Part shown: in pieces, positions 35,201-46,100 of the stretch | How positions within the stretch are numbered: position 1 is the stretch's first letter | Layout of the letters: every line of letters starts with the position of its first letter | From: Entophlyctis helioformis | Taxonomy: Eukaryota > Chytridiomycota > Chytridiomycetes > Chytridiales > Chytriomycetaceae | Assembly: GCA_025526915.1 (NCBI GenBank) | Contig: JAHLKH010000012.1 | Span: 1-64,000, forward strand | Direction: 5' to 3' | Length of the DNA stretch: 64,000 bases | Program-made: the position numbers and the translations under genes | The notes under the pieces: model-generated | The model's input: only the letters and a program-made list of their open reading frames with translations | The model's database searches: none | What the model was told of the DNA's origin: nothing

Positions 35201-36182
35201 CCTCCCCGCTCCCGAGGTGTCCGACAACCCGCTCGGCTACAAGTTCAGCTGGTCGCCCAAGGGCGTGCTCCTCGCCGGCCTCAACCCGGCCAAGTTCAAG
35301 CGCGACGGCCGCATCGTCGAGATCCCGGGCGACCAGCTGCTCCACAACGCCGTGGACGTGCCCATCTTCAAGGGATTTGCGTTTGAGGGTCTGGCCAACC
35401 GAGACTCGCTCAAGTACACCGACCTGTACAATCTGGGACGCATCGAGGATCTGGACACCATGTTCCGCGGCACGCTGCGGTACAAGGGCTATGCCGAGCT
35501 GATGGGAGCGTTCAATGCGATCGGCCTCTTGGACGTGTCCGAGCGGCCCGACCTGCGTTCGGGCATCTCCTGGGTGAGTCACTGCCGCATGCAGCAGTCG
35601 TGCCACACGCGCAGTTCCTGACATACGCGAGGCGGGTGCTTGGCCGTGCAATGGTGTGTGCAGGGACGCCTGATGCGCGATCTGCTGGGCAAGGACGTGG
35701 ATGCCGGTCTCGCCAAGAAGCTTGCGGCCGTGTCGTCGCAGCTGAGCCCTGCAGCGGCACTCGGGCGCATCGACCGCGTCAAGTCGGCGCTGTCGTGGAT
35801 GGACATGTTCTCCGAGTCGCACGGCGTGGATCCCAAGGCGGCGTCTGTGCTCGACGCCTTCTGCTCGCTGCTGCAGCGCAACCTCGTGTACGGGCCGGGC
35901 GAGCGCGACATGGTCGCCATGCACCACGTGTTTGGCATCGAGTGGGCCAACGGCACTCGCGAGAGCCGCACGTCGACCATGATTGCGTACGGCGACCCGG
36001 CAGGCTACTCGGCCATGGCCAAGACGGTGGGTCTGCCGGCCGCCATTGCCACGCAGATGGTGCTCAACGGCGGGCTCAAGCGCACGGGCGTCGTTGCCCC
36101 CATGACCGCGGATATCTATGAGCCGATGCTTGTGCAGCTCGAGCGCGAGGGCGTCAAGTTTGTCGAGTCGATTGTGCACTGA
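32228..36182 (+). CDS. Mitochondrial bifunctional lysine-ketoglutarate reductase / saccharopine dehydrogenase (AASS type)
   Basis: Thirteen exons, all phase-consistent, about 931 aa (animal AASS is about 930): 32228-32500, 32815-32979, 33071-33223, 33306-33452, 33521-33599, 33675-33808, 33889-34035, 34115-34200, 34269-34505, 34574-34680, 34753-34990, 35063-35573, 35664-36182. The Arg/Ala-rich N-terminus (MLSTYLQKAARRPALLRA) is a mitochondrial presequence. The LKR half has GIRREGKNRWERRVPL and FIGDGNVAKGAKHVF (NAD(P) fold); the SDH half has VLLLGSGYVAAPLVDYLLR and NEVGLDPGIDH. It should convert lysine plus 2-oxoglutarate to saccharopine and on to aminoadipate semialdehyde, i.e. lysine breakdown. 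Fungal lysine biosynthesis uses separate Lys1 and Lys9, so the fusion is notable. Introns 4 and 7 are GC-AG. No frameshifts. Confidence 0.92.
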
Positions 36183-36312
36183 ACGGGCCGGCTCACACCC
36201 CACGCCATGTCACTTCCAACGCCACGCCACTTCCAACGCCACGCCTCTTCCCAATGAACATTCTCTATTCCCAGTCGAGTCTATTGCAGATGTATTGCGA
36301 GCCTCTCGCTCC

Positions 36313-37161
36313 TCAGACGCGCGGATGCTGCGCCATGTACGCCTCGGCCTGAATGTACGTGTCCAGCCCGCCAATGTCCAGCCTGCCGCTGATCGCGTAG
36401 GCGTACACACGGGCCTGGCCGACCAGCCACGCGATGAACTTGCCAGCCGCGTCCACGTCGGCCAGCCCGCCGCCATTGCGGTCCGTTTCGTCCAGGAACT
36501 CGCGCACGAGCGCGACGGCAGCGGGCTTGAGGTAGTAGAAGCACGGACACGCCGTGCGGGCATCCGTCTCGTCGGGACTCGGCTTCTCCATAAACGCCGT
36601 GACGCGATGCACAGCGCCGACGGTGTCGGTGTTGGACAGGCACATGATGCCCGACTTGAGCGTGTCAGCGTCGCGTGCGACGGTGTAGCCGGTCACCAGG
36701 GCATCAGCGTCGACGGCGGCATCGGCGCACGCCAAGAAAGCCTGCAGGTCAAAGTCGCGCAGGAACAGCGTGTCGCCGGCAACGACGAGCAGCGGCTGCG
36801 CGGCGAGGGCAAAGTGGGCAATGGCGTCGCCCAGATCGCGCACGGCGCCGCGGCGGCCGGCGGCGTCTGTGGTGCGGTTGTTGAGGACGTGGGCGGGCGG
36901 GATGCCGGCGGCCAGCGCCCACTGCGCGAGCTGGTCGCCGAAGCGGGCGTTGGTGACGACAAAGACGCGCGGCGGCGGCGTGCGAGGGCAGGAGGCGAGC
37001 ACAGCCAGCCAGTGCGTGAGCAGCGGGCGGGCGGCCAGCGGCAGCAGCGCCTTGGGCAGGCCGAGCAGGTGCGCGTAGGCGGGCGACGGGTGCGTGCGGA
37101 TGTCGTGCTCGAGGCGGGTGCCGTAGCCGGCGGCCAGGAAAAGCACGTTGCAGGCGGCCAT
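36313..37161 (-). CDS. Sugar-phosphate nucleotidyltransferase-like protein
   Basis: Intronless, about 282 aa, starting MAACNVLFLAAGYGTRL, the G-x-G-T-R nucleotide-binding signature of NTP_transferase enzymes (glucose-1-phosphate thymidylyl/uridylyltransferase fold). A central LLVVAGDTLFL supplies the metal-binding Asp of the family, and FMEKPSPDE is the usual sugar-binding element. There is no left-handed beta-helix domain, so it is a minimal catalytic protein. Substrate cannot be assigned. A single exon among multi-exon neighbours and a compact bacterial-like length make transfer possible but not shown. Confidence 0.65.
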   Translation of the reverse strand: MAACNVLFLAAGYGTRLEHDIRTHPSPAYAHLLGLPKALLPLAARPLLTHWLAVLASCPRTPPPRVFVVTNARFGDQLAQWALAAGIPPAHVLNNRTTDAAGRRGAVRDLGDAIAHFALAAQPLLVVAGDTLFLRDFDLQAFLACADAAVDADALVTGYTVARDADTLKSGIMCLSNTDTVGAVHRVTAFMEKPSPDETDARTACPCFYYLKPAAVALVREFLDETDRNGGGLADVDAAGKFIAWLVGQARVYAYAISGRLDIGGLDTYIQAEAYMAQHPRV

Positions 37162-37450
37162 GCGCCGTGTGGCCGGTTTATTGGGAAACTTGTTGCGTAT
37201 TAATTGGGCCCGATATTCATACAATTACCAAGAAGTATTGAATTAAATTCGACCCGAGAGGCGACGAATGCAAGCCCGCACATCACACGATGGAAGGTTC
37301 GAGTCAGCAACGAGCATGCGACGACAAGCGGGTTAGGCACATGCATGAGCGGCTTACCTTTCATTATTATTGAAATAATGATGTGATAAGTGACCCGTTA
37401 GGTCGATCGGGAGGTGCCCCGATTCAAAGTGTTGCTGGTTGTGGTGCAAG
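37162..37450. other. Flank of the Fanzor gene: AT-rich segment and inverted repeat
   Basis: This 289-bp gap lies between the nucleotidyltransferase start and the Fanzor stop. It contains a locally AT-rich segment (37196-37255) and a perfect 8-bp inverted repeat TCATTATT / AATAATGA (37361-37368 and 37374-37381, 5-nt loop). Fanzor guide RNAs are generally encoded at or beyond the 3' end of the gene, so this is where one would be expected; no homology evidence is available. Confidence 0.35.
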
Positions 37451-40400
37451 TCAGAGCGCCAAAGGCTTGTCACGTGGAGTGGCACGTGACTTGCTGACAC
37501 GCTGTGACTTGCTGACACGCTGTGACTGTGTTGGTCGCAGCTGGTCGACACGTCTTGCACGATCCTGGACAACAGGCCGATCAGATGGTGTTGGAGGCTG
37601 CTGGATGACGGGCGGATCGGGTGGTGCCAGAGGCTGCTGGTCGACAGGCGGAGCACGTATTGCACGCAGCTGGATGGAGATATGCATTGCCGCGATGCTG
37701 TTGAGGTGCGCTTGTGTGGCTGGATTGCTGTCGGCTTTGGTGTGCGTCAAGTAGAGCGGCCGGTGTCCAAAGAGCAGATGCCACAGCGCGACCATCCCGA
37801 TGTTGGTGGCTCCAAGCACGTCTCGGTGGTAGACGGTCTCGCATGGTATGCACTCGTAGCGTCGCAGGTTGGTGCGGTTCTCGTCTGGGATCCGCTGCTT
37901 GCACTGCGGGCACATCTGGCTGGTCAGGTTCTCGTTGCAGCGGTAGATCTGTGTGTGTGTGTTCATGATCGTGTGGTCAGTTGGTGCACAGATGGATGGA
38001 TGGATGGATGGACAGCGTGGCATCAGACGCACATAGGCATATCCAGACGACCGCAGATGCCTGATGAGAAACTTCTCAAACACAGCGTGCCGGCCACCTT
38101 GGCCTGTAAAGTCAATGCCAAATGCCCACACAACGGGAATGTCCTTCTCTGTTGGCTTGTCACAGCAGCCTTGAGACGCAGGAGATGCGCGCTTGCCAGT
38201 GGTCGATCCTGCCAGCTTCATGATGCCCTCAAGAGCATTTCCGCGATCAGACGTGCGGTTGCTGCGCATGGTGAACCGCTTGGCCTTGACCTTCTGTGGA
38301 ATGCCATGCCATGCCACTCAATGCAATCAGCAGGCGATCAAGCAGCATGGCGGCCATGTCAATGGGCATCCAGAAACAGAGAAAACGTACCCGTGCATTC
38401 AGGAATGGCGAGCAGTACGCATGGCAGCGCAGATCCCAAAAGGCTCTCTCGCCAGGCTTGACGTTTGGATCGGCATGCTTTGCTGTCTTGAATGCAATGG
38501 CCTCGTGGATGTCGGCTGCCTTGGCATATCGATTGTTGAACCTGGCACAAGAGGCAGGCACTGTGAGTTGATCTGGTCAAGAGTGCACGTGGCAGAGTCA
38601 TTGCATGCATACCACCGCTGAAAGATGCCCTCAGCTTGTGCCATGCCAGAGGCGAGCACGTAGTTGGCCTCGAGCTTATATGAAAAGTCTCTGAGATCAA
38701 CCAAGATGCTGGACGCGCCATACAGGTACCGCTGGCCCCAATCAAAGCCGACAATCCGCACAAACCGGTAGCCCTTGTTGGTGAACAACTTGTTGGCTTT
38801 GAGGATGTTGGGCAGTCGCTGCGAGGCGTAAAAGTTGCGCTGGGCCTGTCATGCCATGACATGAGTGAGGAATGTGCAATGCATGTGCACCAATGCGCGA
38901 GGTTGGCATGCAAGTGGCTTACAGGATTGGGCGTGTATGGCTTGGTGGCTGATGAGTCGGCTGGATCGGTGGCTGTGGATGGCATGTCAGTCGGTGTGGA
39001 CAACAAGTGTGCGTCTGGATTGGCACAGCAACTCACATTCGCCATCCAAGTGATCATGCCCATCATGCCCATCGTCATCATCATCATCATCATCAAGACT
39101 GAGCTGCTGGGCTGGAGAAGCCGCATTGGGATCTGCAGAGCAAGGCGGATGTCAGAATCAATGTGTGCACCATCGCATTCAAGTACGCCACATTCTGCGA
39201 GGCGACTCTGGACGGTCTGTGCGAAAGTCCAGAGTCAGCTGAGAGACGCTGTATCCATCGGTCTTGATGCTGCCTAGTCTGACAGCCTTGGTTGGTCGCG
39301 CTGGGGGCAGGGCTGTGATCGCAGCCTGGATGTAATCCTCGCGCTCCTTGCCAACCAGACTCTGCTTGTTGGCCTCTCGCGTCGCCTTGGCTTTGGCCGC
39401 ATTCTTTGCCTTGGCGTTGGCCGCGTCCATATCTGCTTGGGCCTCTGCCGGCGTTTGATACCGTCGTGTATCCGAGGCGAGTCCTGGGAGGAGGATGTCG
39501 AGAACGCAATCCTCGCGGCTTGAGCTGAAAGCGGCTTGTATGTCCTTGTTGGATGACGCAAGAGTCAAGGCTTGCGAGCCAGGCTCTTTGAGAAGAGTGG
39601 TTTGTAAGTATCAAATCATGTAAACATGGCATAACCAAGTGCGACCTACTGCTGATCGCAGCCAAGAGACGCTTTTGCAAAGCCTGCAATGCCGCGTTGT
39701 TCTTGGTTGGCTTGCGATCCTTTGGGTTCCCTATCACCGACCAAAACAGAATGGTCTCGGTGATATGAACAAACGGGTCCCGATTCGCCGCCTCAGGGCA
39801 TAACTTGATCACTGTTTCGCCGGCCAGCTTGCGCAGTCGGTAGAACTTGCCTATTTCCGACAGCAACTTGTTGAGCAAGATCGCCGCAAGCCTGACCAGC
39901 TGTTGGGGGATCCCAGCAATGGCTATTCCCTCCGTGTCTGAAGGTGTGCTGGATGCCGCGTCTGTGGTGGCCTCGTCCCTCTCGCCACATGGCTTCTTGG
40001 TCGTGGTGCAATCGGTGGGCGACGAAGAGCTAGACAGGGCCCTCTTGCGACCTGCCGCAGGAGGTGCAGCATCCAGAGTGGCTTGTGGTGCAGCGTCAAG
40101 ATCGGCCAGCGAAGGGGTATCCTTGGCGGCCAGCGGCATGGCGTCCTCAGCGACCAGTGGTGCCGCGTCCTTGGCGGCCAGTGGCGTGGCGTCCTCAATG
40201 GCTTTGGTCATGGCCGCGACTGATGCCACGACCTCCTCCTTTGATGCGCCGGGCATCAGCTGGTGGGCGGCAGCAAGCATGAGCATCGACTGGTTCGAGA
40301 TGGCATGCACTGCCAGCATGGTGCAGATATCTCGGGCCAAGTAGCTGTAGATGTCATTGGCCGCTTTCCCACACAGACCAACAGCCAGCTTGCATGGCAG

Positions 40401-40571
40401 GACTGCCTTGTCCAAATCTGTCTGGATCGCGCTTGTCTGGATCGCGTCCATCTTGTCAGCATCCATCATATCCATGCCCATCATGTCAGCATCAGCCATG
40501 TCTGCACGCACCTTGCCTGCATTGGCGTGCACCATGCGCCGCGTCCAGTTACGGTGAACAATCAGTTGCAT
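37451..40571 (-). CDS. Fanzor: eukaryotic TnpB-like RNA-guided nuclease
   Basis: Eight exons in perfect phase, about 869 aa: 39650-40571, 39187-39585, 39037-39132, 38923-38972, 38613-38845, 38391-38541, 38033-38293, 37451-37948. The N-terminal ~440 residues are poorly conserved and include Ala/Asp repeats. RuvC-I is IVGFDWGQRYLYGAS (Asp near 524). RuvC-II is split by an intron before IYRCNENLTSQMCPQC (Glu near 710). The zinc finger is C-x2-C (717/720) and C-x2-C (737/740). RuvC-III is HRDVLGATNI (Asp near 747). All catalytic and zinc residues are present and no frameshift is needed, so the gene looks functional. An acidic DDDDDDDD/GHD linker (39040-39130) separates the N-terminal half from RuvC-I. 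An apparent break near 38545 disappears when the GTATGC...CAG intron at 38542-38612 is removed. The start is the ATG 14 bp from the 146-bp repeat. Confidence 0.88.
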
Positions 40572-40584
40572 GACGGTGACCAGC

Positions 40585-40730
40585 AATCAACGATCTTAGC
40601 TCAGGTAGGGAGGGATCAGACCGCAATAAGATAACTTCATTCTAGGGAAAGGACGCAAGTGCCACAATGCGAAGCCACAGATCCCAGTCACGTGATCTTG
40701 GCTGCGGAATACAACGAGAAGCGTTGATAC
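40585..40730. repeat. 146-bp direct repeat, copy A (next to Fanzor start)
   Basis: Identical to 42969-43114 except for one base (G at 40726, T at 43110). It begins AATCAACGATCTTAGCTC and includes a TCACGTGAT motif. In copy B its right end encodes the last residues and stop of the FEN-type nuclease gene. Confidence 0.95.
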
Positions 40731-42968
40731 CTCCTTTTCCTGGGTGCCATGGAACCAACCGAGACATATTTCGGCAACGGATTGCCGATGACGTGACCAC
40801 CACAAGACGCGGTAGAGGCTTTGGAGGAGACGGATGGCTAGAAGCGACAGGTGTAATGGCCCGGAAGGACGCGGCAGACGTGCGAACCAAGAGACGGTAA
40901 GGATAGAATGGCCAGAATGGACGCAACCAGGAGATTGGTACGGGTAGAGTGGACGCGACGGAAGAGCCAGGAGATCGAAAGAAGAGATGGTTGTGGACCA
41001 GGAGGATGCAGTGTGGCGTGGCGTTACGCGGTGGAATGAGACGGTGTGACATTGCGCAGAGCGACGTGGCGCGACAAGACGGACGCGTCGGATGAGGCCA
41101 GAGACGGAGAGCCGAGAACAGAGGACGACTGGAGGTGCACCGCATGTAGTGCGACGCCGAGTACCATTGACAGTAGCACGGCCGGCATAGCCTTGTCTGG
41201 CGTGAGGATTGCGACCTTGTACTCGCTCTGGGGATCTGCCGCGACGCGCACCAACGCGTTGCCACGACCTGCCCTTGGTAGTGGGCTCGCAGCATCCTTG
41301 GTGATCTGCTGGAACGGTACTTGGGCGTGCACCACGGGACATGAGCGGCGTGGACACTTGATGACGGAGCTCAGCGTCCTTGTGTGCCAGGCTCCAGAGA
41401 TGGACTCTATTCTTGCCACTCCGACGGCCGAGGCGTTGAGGAGCGACCAACTGCCGTGCGGCAACACGCAGACTCGGTGGAGGATGATGGTATGCGATCT
41501 GTTGCCCATTGCAGGTCATGAGTTGAAGTATGTGTCATGACGGATGGACTATGGGACACGGCCTGGTGCACAGCCAGGGAGGATGGGCTGGCAGGAGGAA
41601 CATGATGTGATGGAAGGACTGTCACATGACGGGCGCCACCCGCGACAGCAGGCCGTGAGTAGATCAATCCCGTGGTCCTGCCTTGGCACGCGCCAACACA
41701 GCCGACCGGTGGCAGGGCGTGTGGGAGGATTCCACATCGACACCCTACAGCGACGCGGGATGACCGCAACACGCCGCCTGCTGCCCAGGGGTCGCAGATT
41801 GTGCACAGTGGAGGAGACGGTGTGGTATGGAGAGTGCCATGACGCGCGCCGTCCGCGACAGCAGGCCGTGAGTAGATCAATCCCGTGGTCCTGCCTTGGC
41901 AATGCCACGCATAGCCGACCAGCGGTATGGTGCGTGTGGGACGACCCCACATCGCCACCCTAATACCGGGCGGGAGTGACCGGCGCTCAAGTCAATCCCA
42001 TGGTCCTGCATTGGCACGCGCCAACACAGCCGACCAGCGGTATGGTGCGTGTGAGGATTCCACATCTTACACCCTATACCGACGCGGGGGTGACCGCAAC
42101 ACGCCGCCTGCTGCCCAGGGGTGGCAGATCGCGAGGGGCGACGGAAGTATGGGACGTGGAAGCAACAACAGTAGACGGAAGGCGGTACCAGAGACAGAGA
42201 CAGTAACAGAGCACAGGAAGATGCACGGCGAACCCACTACTTAACGGGGCATTGCGGACAAGAGACCGTCGTCTGTGCGAGTGTTGCTGAGGCTGGCCAA
42301 GATCCGATGAGCCTGCTGACGCGGCTGACGGCATGCCGATCTGGGCGAACGAGGCATGGTATGGTGGCATGATGTGCGGGAGCGTGGGGTGACGGCTTGG
42401 TGACACTGGTGGTCGGCAATCCATGCGACCGAGGAGGGATCACAGAGACCGCGCTGCTGCGTGGCGGCCGGCAGTGAGGGACGGAATCATGCGCATTGGC
42501 GAACGCATTCGTGGATAGGATGTGACATCCATGCGAGCTGTGCGAGGCAGACCGTGACGGCCAGTGCCTTTGTTGACACCGTGACGGGCAGGCCGACCTG
42601 CGTGGCAGGGCCTGGGAGGAGGTTATATGGGAGCGGAGCAGGAACATGGCCGTGAGGCGTGTCTGGGTGGCACGGTGGCACAGTCGCATGCCAGAGGCAG
42701 CGGGGCAGACCGACGAGAACCATATCACACTTATCTTTTGGCAGCAGCAGCCACATGGCACGGCTGAGCAGGGAGGACGACGGCGGCACCGATGGGAACA
42801 CATGTCTGGCCGCTCTGACCCGGACAACATGCTATGCGGTGGCGGGAGGGCGAGGGAGCATACCGTCTGCCGCAAGAAAGGCCAACGGACGCCAGCAATC
42901 GCTACTCGGGCGGCCTGGAGATGGCCTTGGCTGCGGGTCGTATCAATAGGATTCCGAGAAGTCGGACC
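40731..42968. other. 2.2-kb non-coding interior between the direct repeats
   Basis: No ORF with recognisable domain or consistent splicing on either strand. It holds three imperfect tandem copies of a roughly 120-220-bp module around the phrases ggtcctgccttggcacgcgcc and accgcaacacgccgcctgctg (about 41653-41800, 41866-41975, 41990-42130). Base composition resembles the rest of the window. Confidence 0.6.
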
Positions 42969-43114
42969 AATCAACGATCTTAGCTCAGGTAGGGAGGGAT
43001 CAGACCGCAATAAGATAACTTCATTCTAGGGAAAGGACGCAAGTGCCACAATGCGAAGCCACAGATCCCAGTCACGTGATCTTGGCTGCGGAATACAACG
43101 AGAAGCGTTTATAC
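42969..43114. repeat. 146-bp direct repeat, copy B (at the nuclease 3' end)
   Basis: Partner of 40585-40730, 2,384 bp away in the same orientation. The nuclease stop codon (43072-43074) lies inside it. Confidence 0.95.
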
Positions 43115-46100
43115 AGCCATGCGTTGGTGGTGTCCATGTTTGATCGCGGCTTTGCCATGCGACCATTGCCAACAATCGTGACAATGTGGCGTAGGAGACA
43201 TGCCACAGACGTCTCGCCGCCGGATCTGCTGCTGGTCAGTGCTGTGAGGAGTTGATTGGCAGTTGGAATGACTGCTGCAGCTTCTGCTTCTGCTTGCTGC
43301 TCGTGCTGCTCATGCTGCTCGTCATCCTCGTGCTGCTCATGCTGCTCGTCGTCCTCGTGATCCTCATGATCGTCATCGTCCTCGTGATCCTCATGATCGT
43401 CATCGTCCTCGTGGTCGCGATCGTCCTCATGGCTGTCAGGACCGTCAGGGTCATTGGGGCCATTGGGCTGCTTGGGCTTCTTGACGCGTCCGAGCGAGCA
43501 GAGCTCAAGCACTGTGTCCTTTGAGAGGATCACAGAATCCCCATAGAAAGGGATTTTGCCCTTGCGACCATGCGGACCAACGCCGTACATAAACCGGACC
43601 ATGGTGTCCTTTTCCAGCACACAGTATCCTGCCAAGAGCGCAGCCTCCGTCTTGCGGTCAAGTTTCTCGCGATCAAGAAAGCAGTAGTTGGTCTTTCCAT
43701 CGCAGGTCCACTTGAAAACGCGATAATCGAGTGGCAGCGGCTCATCTGACTCGAGCTTGAGCAGTACTTCGAGAACAGCGCCGAGCATCACAATCCCGAC
43801 ATGCCGAGCGCCGACGATGAACATGTAAACCTTGGAAATGCAGGCTAGGACGACCATGGCGACGGTTTGCTCTGCTGATGGTGGTTTGGCTGGAGGGCCC
43901 AACAACTTTGCGCTTGCTGGATTGTCTGAAACCATCTCCTGCACAGCTGTCAGCACACACAAAGCCGAGCATGCAGAGCAGCATGGCGATCAACCCCCAT
44001 ACCTTCAGATCCACGATCATATTGGGGCGATGTTGCTGCGTGTTTGTCTGAGCCTTTGGTGCTTTGGGATGCTGCTGTGCCTCCTGCTCGCGCTCGTGCT
44101 TGTCCTTCTCCTTGTCTTTCTCCGTGCCCTCCTTTGTTGGTGCTTTGAAATTGGCGGCCGCAGGAAGAGTCTGGCAGGCCCCTTGTTTGTAGTCGCCCAT
44201 CCGGACAAGCTCATTGTGCAAGGTGCGTCTTGCATGAAATGCGTATCTGCCAGCAGAATGCATGTCAGCAAGCACAATCAAGGCACGCGACATGCAATAT
44301 GCCACTCACGTGCCCGTCTTGTCACCAGTTTTGTCCTTTCGGGCATCCAGACCTCCCTCCTTCTTGTTCTCCTTGACGATCTCATCTGCCTTGGCCTTCT
44401 CTGCACGCTCTGCCCTCTCCTTCTCACGTGCAGCCAGCATGGCCGGCGTGCAATGGCGTGGCTCCTGCCGCGGTTGGATCCAGTATCAGGTGTCCATTCT
44501 GCATGCACAAGATGCTCACAATCACAAGCCTGCAGTTCAACTCACAGTTGTCTTTGTGTCATCAAACACGCCAAGAGGGAATCTCTTAAGGCATGCTTGG
44601 TTGGCGCGATTGTTCTCAGATGACCTGGGCAGTTTTTCTGGCGGTGGAGGAGGGCCAGTGTAGTACTGGGCCGCCAGACGGACTTGCCGGCTGGTTGCAG
44701 GGGCAGTGAGTATGCACGCGAGGAAGGGCGGGCAGACGACTTCATTGAGACATAAGCACGGACCTGGTTGCAGGGGCAGTGAGTATGCACGCGAGGAAGG
44801 GCGGGCAGACGACTGCAAGAACGGGGGCAACCAGAGCGGGGGACGCGGCCGGGCGATGTCTGTCCGGTCACGTGGGTCACGTGGATCACGTGACCGCGAC
44901 CGAGCATCCGTTACAGCCAGCCTGTCAAGCAAAAGGATGAGCAATCGTGCCAAATCACTGCAGGCACACACAGACAATGGAAGATGAGATGCACTGCAGC
45001 TTGCTCGATGACTTTCTGCAGCAGAGTAATGGCCTTTAGACGCTGACTGACGAGTGTGATTGAATTGCCCCTGCCCTTGCCCTTGCCCATGCTGATGCGT
45101 TGATTCTTGAGGCCGTTCAGGGCGTCCAGCAGGTCTGTGGCCTCCGCATGGATAACTTCAAACGTGTCTGCCGGTGCCACTCTTGTACTGATCCGTCCGC
45201 GGTGCTTGATCGGCTGTGTGTCTTGCTCCGTTTGTGGATCTGCAATAATGCGTTCCACAATGATGGCATTGTGAGTGGATGATATCAAGTCATCGCAAAG
45301 CAAGCAGCACATACTGGGAGTGGATACATTGCAGAATGGGGCACGTTTGGGATGCGCGATCTTGTGCAGCCGATCGCGCATTCTTGGAGCAACAGTCTGT
45401 GCAGGAGCAATGGATCGAGTCAGTCACATTCAAGATCAACAACCACACATGGTGCAAGAGCAACGGCATGCATCCAAGCCATGCAGCAACTTACAAAGGC
45501 GTGCAAAATGAGCTTATCTTGTTTGCTGAGACCTGCGTACTCATCCGGCTCAATAGATTGCTCCCTGACGGTCTGCAGAAGCTAGGTACTAGCCGTCCTG
45601 CAAATGGCAGAGAGGATATTACGGCGTGTGACGGCATTGTAGTTGTCGGCAAGGAGCTCAACCGCATGCCTGTTGATGGCACCCATCGCCACGCGGCATC
45701 CCTTGACTTCCCTGAATGCAGCGTCCAGCTGCCCACTGATGACAATGGTGATGGCAAGCTGCTCAACAGCACTGCGCGTAAGATGAACAGCTGCAGGGAT
45801 GGGCTCGCCATTCTTTGCCTTGGGATGATTCAAGCAGCATCCAGGCGACAAGCACCTGGAGAATGATCAGAGAATGGCATCAACACAGACATGCGGTGTC
45901 AGTTTTTCCAGAAACGCCACAGATGGCATGCATGCATACTTGGTCTCAGCTGAGGCAGCCGTGTCAACATCCATGCTGTTGGCATTGCCTGATTGATGCT
46001 CAGAACTGGCAAGGCATTCAAACGTGTCAATGCCAGTATGTCTGCAACCGCACTTAATCAAGAAGCTTGCCTGGTTGCAATCATGCCAGTTGGTGCACTG

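Noticed and set aside
38500..38620. Suspected frameshift in Fanzor between QRW and FNNRY
   Set aside because: A GTATGC...CAG intron at 38542-38612 restores both frame and codon phase, so no error is needed.
40590..40640. tRNA-like box A (TTAGCTCAGGTAGG) in the 146-bp repeat
   Set aside because: The candidate box B follows too closely and mismatches; no cloverleaf can be folded by eye.
45900..46100. Suspected stops in the FEN-type gene
   Set aside because: Splicing 46099 to 45988 (GTGCAC donor, CAATCAG acceptor) and 45940 to 45855 (GTATGC donor) removes them in phase; only the TAG at 45582 remains doubtful.
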